From positions 806,001 through 870,000 of the forward strand of contig CAWAEZ010000011.1 in assembly GCA_963781195.1 (NCBI GenBank): a stretch of 64,000 nucleotides of DNA, read 5' to 3'. The DNA comes from JAJPKK01 sp963781195. GTDB lineage: Bacteria; Pseudomonadota; Alphaproteobacteria; Rhizobiales; Xanthobacteraceae. Shown piece after piece: positions 60,258 through 64,000 of the stretch. Every line of letters begins with the position of its first letter. The first letter of the stretch is position 1. The position numbers and the translations under genes are program-made. The notes below the pieces were generated by a model that was given only the letters and a program-made list of their open reading frames with translations, searched no databases and was not told the origin of the DNA.

Positions 60258-60671
60258 TCAATACTGATGCGGTCCCATATCCAGGGCTTCAACCAGAGCG
60301 ACGGTGACCTTCGGATTCTTGAGATATTCGCCGCGGAACCGCTTCACCAGGAGCTCGGCCAGCTCAGTCGACGTCAGACCGGCGGCCTTGAACTTTCCGG
60401 CGCGGGGAATGGCGACGAAGCCTCCGGTGTCGATCAGATAGTTCCCGCTGAGCGAGGCCTCGTTATAGACGGTCACATGGATCTGGTCGCCGGGCTGGAT
60501 TCGCGCCACCGGCACCGCTGCCGGCGCCGGGAGGCTGGGGGCCGCCGAGGCAGTGGAGACGAGAGGTTGCTCGTCCAGCCAGTTGAGCTTCATGGCGCTG
60601 GAGCAGCCTGAGACGGCGAGCCCGAGCCCGATCAACACGCCAACGCGGCACACACGCGAACTTCGGGCCAC
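60258..60671 (-). CDS. Polysaccharide biosynthesis/export lipoprotein, short Wza-like form
   Basis: A 137-residue lipoprotein from GTG 60671, with GGAGGG just upstream. A hydrophobic stretch ending in the lipobox LAVSGC (Cys about 19) is followed by the Poly_export domain: ARIQPGDQIHVTVYNEASLSGNYLIDTGGFVAIPRAGKFKAAGLTSTEL and the end of the domain. Full-length Wza/KpsD-type proteins are far longer, with SLBB repeats and a C-terminal helix; here these are missing, so it is either a minimal export-domain protein or a truncated gene. Without neighbours for polysaccharide synthesis, its role is unclear. Confidence 0.78.
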   Translation of the reverse strand: MARSSRVCRVGVLIGLGLAVSGCSSAMKLNWLDEQPLVSTASAAPSLPAPAAVPVARIQPGDQIHVTVYNEASLSGNYLIDTGGFVAIPRAGKFKAAGLTSTELAELLVKRFRGEYLKNPKVTVALVEALDMGPHQY

Positions 60672-61075
60672 CCCGCCCTCCGAAAAAACAGGAAATACCG
60701 CAGGTCTGGAAAAACCCCACCCGGTAGGGTGATACTGCGCGCCATACCCCGAAAAGTCAAAGTTTTGTCGCTTTTGCGCACACCGTTTCGCGATGAAAAT
60801 TTGACAGTCCATACCCCTTCGAGGACCTCGCCTCCGTGGCCTTCGACGCCGCGCCCGGAACTGCGGCCTGCCCGTAACACCGGCGCATTTGGACCCGCCG
60901 GCCGCTCCCGCGACCGCGGCGCGAAAAAAGCTCGCCGCCTCGTGCACGGCGGAACAATGCGGTCCGGTGATCGCGCCGCTGGCCGGCGCCTCGCCGCCAA
61001 ATCGCCGGCTTTTTGCCGCGGCGGCCCGCATTCCGCGCCCGCAAATCACCCGGCTTCGGCCGCAAAAGGGAGCGA

Positions 61076-61104
61076 TTAACTCCACACTAACCGTTAGAGA
61101 TAAT
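61076..61104 (+). promoter_or_regulatory. Sigma-70-type promoter of the M15-like peptidase leader
   Basis: TTAACT (61076-61081, four of six matches to TTGACA) and GATAAT (61099-61104, five of six matches to TATAAT), 17 bases apart. Transcription would start near 61111, exactly where the first leader repeat begins. Confidence 0.6.
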
Positions 61105-61110
61105 GATGAA

Positions 61111-61443
61111 TTTGCTACGCCTTCAGCGGTAAAGCCGGTCGCACCGGCGTCGGTGAAGGGTTGGGGGATGATCTCGGCCGTCGATCTGAGATCATCAGCT
61201 TGGTTTACGCCTTCGCAGTGACGCCGGCCGTACGGCAGCGTCTGCGAAGCTTCTGGGGGATGGCCTCACCAGGTCATCAGTTTTGCTACGCCTTTGGCGA
61301 CGGGCCGGCAGGTCACGTCGGTGAAGGTTCGGGGGGTGGCCTCTCACGAGGTCATCATATTAAGCCTTTGGCGACGGGGGGCCGGCAGGTGTGCCGGGAC
61401 GTCGGTAAAGGCTTGGGGGATTGGTCTCCAACGAGGCCAACAG
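61111..61443 (+). ncRNA. Leader of four tandem structured RNA elements
   Basis: Four imperfect copies of about 80 nt: 61111-61198, 61199-61280, 61281-61360 and 61361-61443. Each contains a GCCTTY-type 5' strand that pairs with a GAAGG/AAAGGC strand around an inner CCGGY hairpin, then GGGGG, then a second hairpin close to its 3' end (GATGATCTC/GAGATCATC in copy 1, GATGGCCT/AGGTCATC in copy 2, GTGGCCTC/GAGGTCAT in copy 3, TTGGTCTC/GAGGCCAA in copy 4). Sequence changes between copies mostly keep the pairs (including G-U). The array follows a promoter and ends at the ribosome-binding site of the downstream gene. Confidence 0.6.
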
Positions 61444-61451
61444 GGGTGTAC

Positions 61452-62633
61452 ATGAACACAAGTCATGCCGAGACATCGGCAGGTCGTAAGCACAACTCTG
61501 CCGTCCTGATCTGGGGAGCATTGGGCGGGGTCGTCGTCCTATCGATCGCGCTGCCGCTCGCACTATCGAATTCATACCCGACACCGAACCGCAGCGACTG
61601 GGTCATCGAACCCGCTGCCAAGGCCGCACCAACGGCTGCAATTTCCGCGACGACGCCCGCCGTCTACGAGGTGGCTTCGCTGTCGAGCGTCGCGATCGAT
61701 CCGCCGCGCGCCGTGCCGGCCATCGCCTTTGCCGAACCCGAAGAGCCCGACGACATCCAGGCGGCGATACCGGCCCCTGCGGAAACCACCTCGACCGTGA
61801 CCCGTGTCTCGTCCCTGGCGCCGACTTCGGTGCTGGCGCGCGGACCGTCCGAGGCGGCCTCGTCCGCGGTCATGAAGATCCCCGTGGCCCAGCAGGCCGC
61901 TCCGATCGACCGTCAGCCGGTTATCCGCGTGTCGTTCGCGGAACGCTGGACCTCGGCCATGGTCGTGCCGGAAGTTGCCGCCACCATTCAGATGCCCGCC
62001 GAGGCGGCGCGGTTGGAAACCCCGGAGCGGCGCGCAGCGCCGGCCCCGGCCAAGCGGCGCGACATCGGCATGATGGACGAAGTCGACCGCTATCTTTGGG
62101 AAGTCTATCAGCGCAAGGCGGTCAAGTCGGATTCCTCCGGCGACTTCAGCTGGAAGGACCCGGCCGCCGCCAAGCATGCCGGCCTGTCGATGCAGGACTA
62201 CGTCATCCGCGGCATGGACGCCGATTTCCGCGAGCAGCTCTATCACGCCGGGCGCGCAATGGACGGCCAGGGCATCTCCTGGTCGATGCTGAGCGCCTTC
62301 CGCGACGACTACCGCCAGAACCTCGCCTCCGGCTTCAAGGCCCATGGCGGCAATTCCAAGCACGGCGGCAGCCGCGCGACCGGCGGCTACGGACATGGCC
62401 AGGCGATCGACCTCACCACGGCCGACGGCGATGGCAGCGCCGCCTGGCACTGGATCGACGCCCATGGCGCGAAGTACGGGCTCCACCGCCCGATCCCGGG
62501 CCCGGATCCGGCTCACGTGCAGCCCAGCGCCAAGTGGCACGACATCGCGGTGGCGCTGCGCAACTCCCGCGCCCGGATCGCCGACAGCGAGCCGGTACAG
62601 AGCAAGACCAAGGTTGCCGGGGCGACCCGCTAG
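61452..62633 (+). CDS. M15-like (LAS-family) D,D-peptidase, membrane-anchored
   Basis: A 393-residue protein with one N-terminal transmembrane helix (about 17-37), a long low-complexity Ala/Pro/Ser-rich stalk (about 45-210), and a C-terminal domain (about 215-380). That domain has the peptidase M15 pattern: MLSAFRDDYRQ, HGGSRATGGYGHGQAIDL with the His and Asp metal ligands, WHWIDAHGAKYGLHRPI and the final His of PAHVQP. It is probably a D,D-carboxypeptidase acting on peptidoglycan. It starts at ATG 61452, nine bases after the fourth leader repeat; ribosome-binding is through AGGGG. The leader suggests regulated translation or transcription. Confidence 0.82.
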   Translation: MNTSHAETSAGRKHNSAVLIWGALGGVVVLSIALPLALSNSYPTPNRSDWVIEPAAKAAPTAAISATTPAVYEVASLSSVAIDPPRAVPAIAFAEPEEPDDIQAAIPAPAETTSTVTRVSSLAPTSVLARGPSEAASSAVMKIPVAQQAAPIDRQPVIRVSFAERWTSAMVVPEVAATIQMPAEAARLETPERRAAPAPAKRRDIGMMDEVDRYLWEVYQRKAVKSDSSGDFSWKDPAAAKHAGLSMQDYVIRGMDADFREQLYHAGRAMDGQGISWSMLSAFRDDYRQNLASGFKAHGGNSKHGGSRATGGYGHGQAIDLTTADGDGSAAWHWIDAHGAKYGLHRPIPGPDPAHVQPSAKWHDIAVALRNSRARIADSEPVQSKTKVAGATR

Positions 62634-62658
62634 ACACCGGCTTCCTGCCGTTTGAACG

Positions 62659-62690
62659 GATGATGGCCGGGCCCTGCCCCGGCCATCATC
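62659..62690 (+). terminator. Strong hairpin after the M15-like gene
   Basis: GATGATGGCCGGG pairs with CCCGGCCATCATC in a 12-13-bp stem. There is no T tract, so it may be a processing or partial termination site rather than a full intrinsic terminator. Confidence 0.5.
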
Positions 62691-62892
62691 ATTATGGGGC
62701 CCGCGTTATCGACGGCCCGTCCCAGCGCGCGGTGCACCGCCAGCGCGTCGAGCGGGCCTTGCGTCGATGCGCGAATGCGCCCGGCAGGCGTCCCGCCACC
62801 CCAGATTTCGAACCCGAGCCATGCCCTGTGTCGGACGCAATTCCGGTGCTAATTTCCCTTCCAATTCTTCCATCGCGAACCTGGAGATTGCG

Positions 62893-63747
62893 ATGCCGGA
62901 CCTCCGCTTCTGCAGCCGAACCGTCGTTTGCGCAGCGCTCGCTCTTGCGCTTGCCGGGACCTGTGCGTCCGCCCAGGTGCGCCCCGGGCCGCCGCCGCCC
63001 GGCGCCGGCCCGGCCGGCCCTCCCGGGCGCGGCCCCGGCGGACCGCCGCCGCGGATGGCGCCGGCCAAGCCCTATAAGGCGGTCGCCGTGACGCCGCCCC
63101 AGCCCTACAACGATCCGAGCTTCGAGGCCTTTCGCAAGCAGCTCGCGGAGATCGCCGGCCAAAAGGACCGCGCTGCCCTCGCCAAGCTGGTGACCAACAC
63201 CTTCTTCTGGATGGGCGAGCGCGGCGACAAGGCGAACAAGCGCAAGTCCGCGATGGAAAACCTGGCCGCCGCGATCAATCTCGACGGCCGCGACGGCTCG
63301 GGCTGGGAGCTTCTGGCTGCCGCCGCCGCCGAGCCCTCGCTGGAAGCGGTGCCGGACCGCAAGGGCGTCATGTGCAGCCCGGCCGGTCCGACGTTCGACC
63401 AGCAGGCCGCCGAGCAGGTCGCCAAGGCGACCGGCACGGACCCTGGCGACTGGGGCTTCCCGATCAAGGGCGCGCTCGACGTGCACGCCACCGCTCAACC
63501 CAATTCCCCCGTCGTCGAAAAGCTCGGGTCGATCCTGGTGCGCGTCATGCCCGAGGGACCGCCGCCCGGCGCGCAGGGGAATGCGCCGCCGCAGCCGGGC
63601 ACGACGCTGGTGCGGATCGTCACCCCGGCCGGCAAGGTCGGCTATGTGCCAGACGATGCGCTCGGATCCCTCGACATCGACCAGCTCTGCTTCGTCAAGG
63701 ATGCCGCCGGTTGGAAGATCACCGGTTACGCCGGCGGCGAGAACTAA
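62893..63747 (+). CDS. Exported protein with Pro/Gly-rich N-terminus and SH3-type domain
   Basis: A 284-residue precursor with a signal peptide (cleaved near ASAQV), a Pro/Gly/Arg-rich low-complexity region (about 24-55), a helical middle (about 70-150), and a C-terminal segment (about 185-280) resembling a bacterial SH3 domain: GALDVHATAQPNSPVVEKLGSILVRV and VRIVTPAGKVGYVPDDALGSL. It probably binds the cell wall or a partner in the periplasm. The ATG 62893 is a few bases after CTGGAGA. A terminator follows at 63788. Downstream nothing else is seen up to the window end. Confidence 0.65.
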   Translation: MPDLRFCSRTVVCAALALALAGTCASAQVRPGPPPPGAGPAGPPGRGPGGPPPRMAPAKPYKAVAVTPPQPYNDPSFEAFRKQLAEIAGQKDRAALAKLVTNTFFWMGERGDKANKRKSAMENLAAAINLDGRDGSGWELLAAAAAEPSLEAVPDRKGVMCSPAGPTFDQQAAEQVAKATGTDPGDWGFPIKGALDVHATAQPNSPVVEKLGSILVRVMPEGPPPGAQGNAPPQPGTTLVRIVTPAGKVGYVPDDALGSLDIDQLCFVKDAAGWKITGYAGGEN

Positions 63748-63787
63748 GTCCCGGCTGCGTCACGAGCATGCCGCCGCAGCGCATTTT

Positions 63788-63817
63788 GAGGCCCCGCGAG
63801 CGGGGCCTTAAGTTTTT
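63788..63817 (+). terminator. Rho-independent terminator
   Basis: GAGGCCCCGC pairs with GCGGGGCCTT around a two-base loop, then AAGTTTTT. It follows the SH3-type gene and is the last element identified before the window end. Confidence 0.85.
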
Positions 63818-64000
63818 ACCAGATACCCTTGAAGGACTTGGTGGAATACTTAGGGCACCGGACGACGTCATCCGGCGCGGATGCCGGGTTCGCTGAAGGT
63901 GCGGCGCCCGGCACGACCCGTTGAGCGGCGGGTCCCTCGGCGGCAGGCACCTTTGCATGGGGTTGTTTTCGCAAAATTTCCGGGGAACGCTGGCGCAGTC
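63818..64000. other. Window end, no gene seen
   Basis: The last 180 bp carry no supported gene; short frames on both strands lack any protein-like pattern. Confidence 0.4.

Overview
This 64-kb window is high-GC DNA (roughly two thirds G+C) with the gene content of a Bradyrhizobium/Rhodopseudomonas-type alphaproteobacterium (Hyphomicrobiales). The pointers are many Bug/TctC-type solute-binding proteins, TctAB permeases, LigAB protocatechuate 4,5-dioxygenase, and a style of secreted proteins and two-component systems common in that order. The genus is an inference. No phage, transposase, integrase or CRISPR array was seen. The only RNA gene found is tRNA-Gln(CUG).

Layout. 1-5 kb: the end of a diguanylate cyclase, a small membrane protein, a VanX-type D,D-dipeptidase, a secreted subtilase and a TcuA-like flavoprotein. 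5-15 kb: an uptake and catabolism block with an ABC-type binding protein, a complete tctC-tctB-tctA set, a COG3618 amidohydrolase, another TctC, an extradiol-type VOC dioxygenase and an SDR oxidoreductase. 15-17.7 kb: tRNA-Gln and a 2.6-kb segment (Fic protein and partner, GreA/GreB-like factor, small secreted protein) bounded by a second, degenerate 3' half of the tRNA, which looks like a remnant integrated island. 17.7-28 kb: cell-envelope genes, namely a pentameric ligand-gated channel homologue, a mono-haem protein overlapping or abutting a YceI-OmpA protein, a Tat-exported Fe/Mn superoxide dismutase, a caspase/formylglycine-generating-enzyme-like fusion and a soluble lytic transglycosylase. 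The leader of the transglycosylase gene is partly duplicated 5.5 kb upstream.

28-35 kb: a compact signalling operon (TRAP-type binding protein without permease, a membrane histidine kinase, a receiver-DUF3369-kinase hybrid, and an OmpR-type regulator), then an ECF sigma factor. 35-46 kb: a di-haem cytochrome c, ligAB, an LprI-like protein, a binding-protein/TRIC-channel fusion, an NHL-propeller protein, a HupE/UreJ-like membrane protein, a glutathione transferase, a DUF3775 protein and an orphan GcvH. 46-54 kb: a CPA1 antiporter, a Gly/His-rich exported protein, an OmpR/sensor-kinase pair, a SEL1-type protein and a TAXI-type binding protein. 54-64 kb: a second tct cluster with a Gfo/Idh/MocA oxidoreductase, whose tctC carries a one-base frameshift; a GlcG/HbpS-like protein; a polysaccharide-export lipoprotein; and an M15-like peptidase gene.

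The most striking unannotated structure is the leader of that M15-like peptidase gene (61111-61443). It holds four imperfect tandem copies of an 80-nt element. Each copy can fold into the same two-hairpin shape, and the base changes between copies largely keep the pairing. It sits directly after a good sigma-70-like promoter and ends at the ribosome-binding site, so it looks like a repeated structured RNA or regulatory leader. Three binding proteins of the TctC type, one ABC-type, one TRAP-type, one TAXI-type and one fused to a channel are spread over the window, which fits a metabolically versatile scavenger of organic acids and aromatics.
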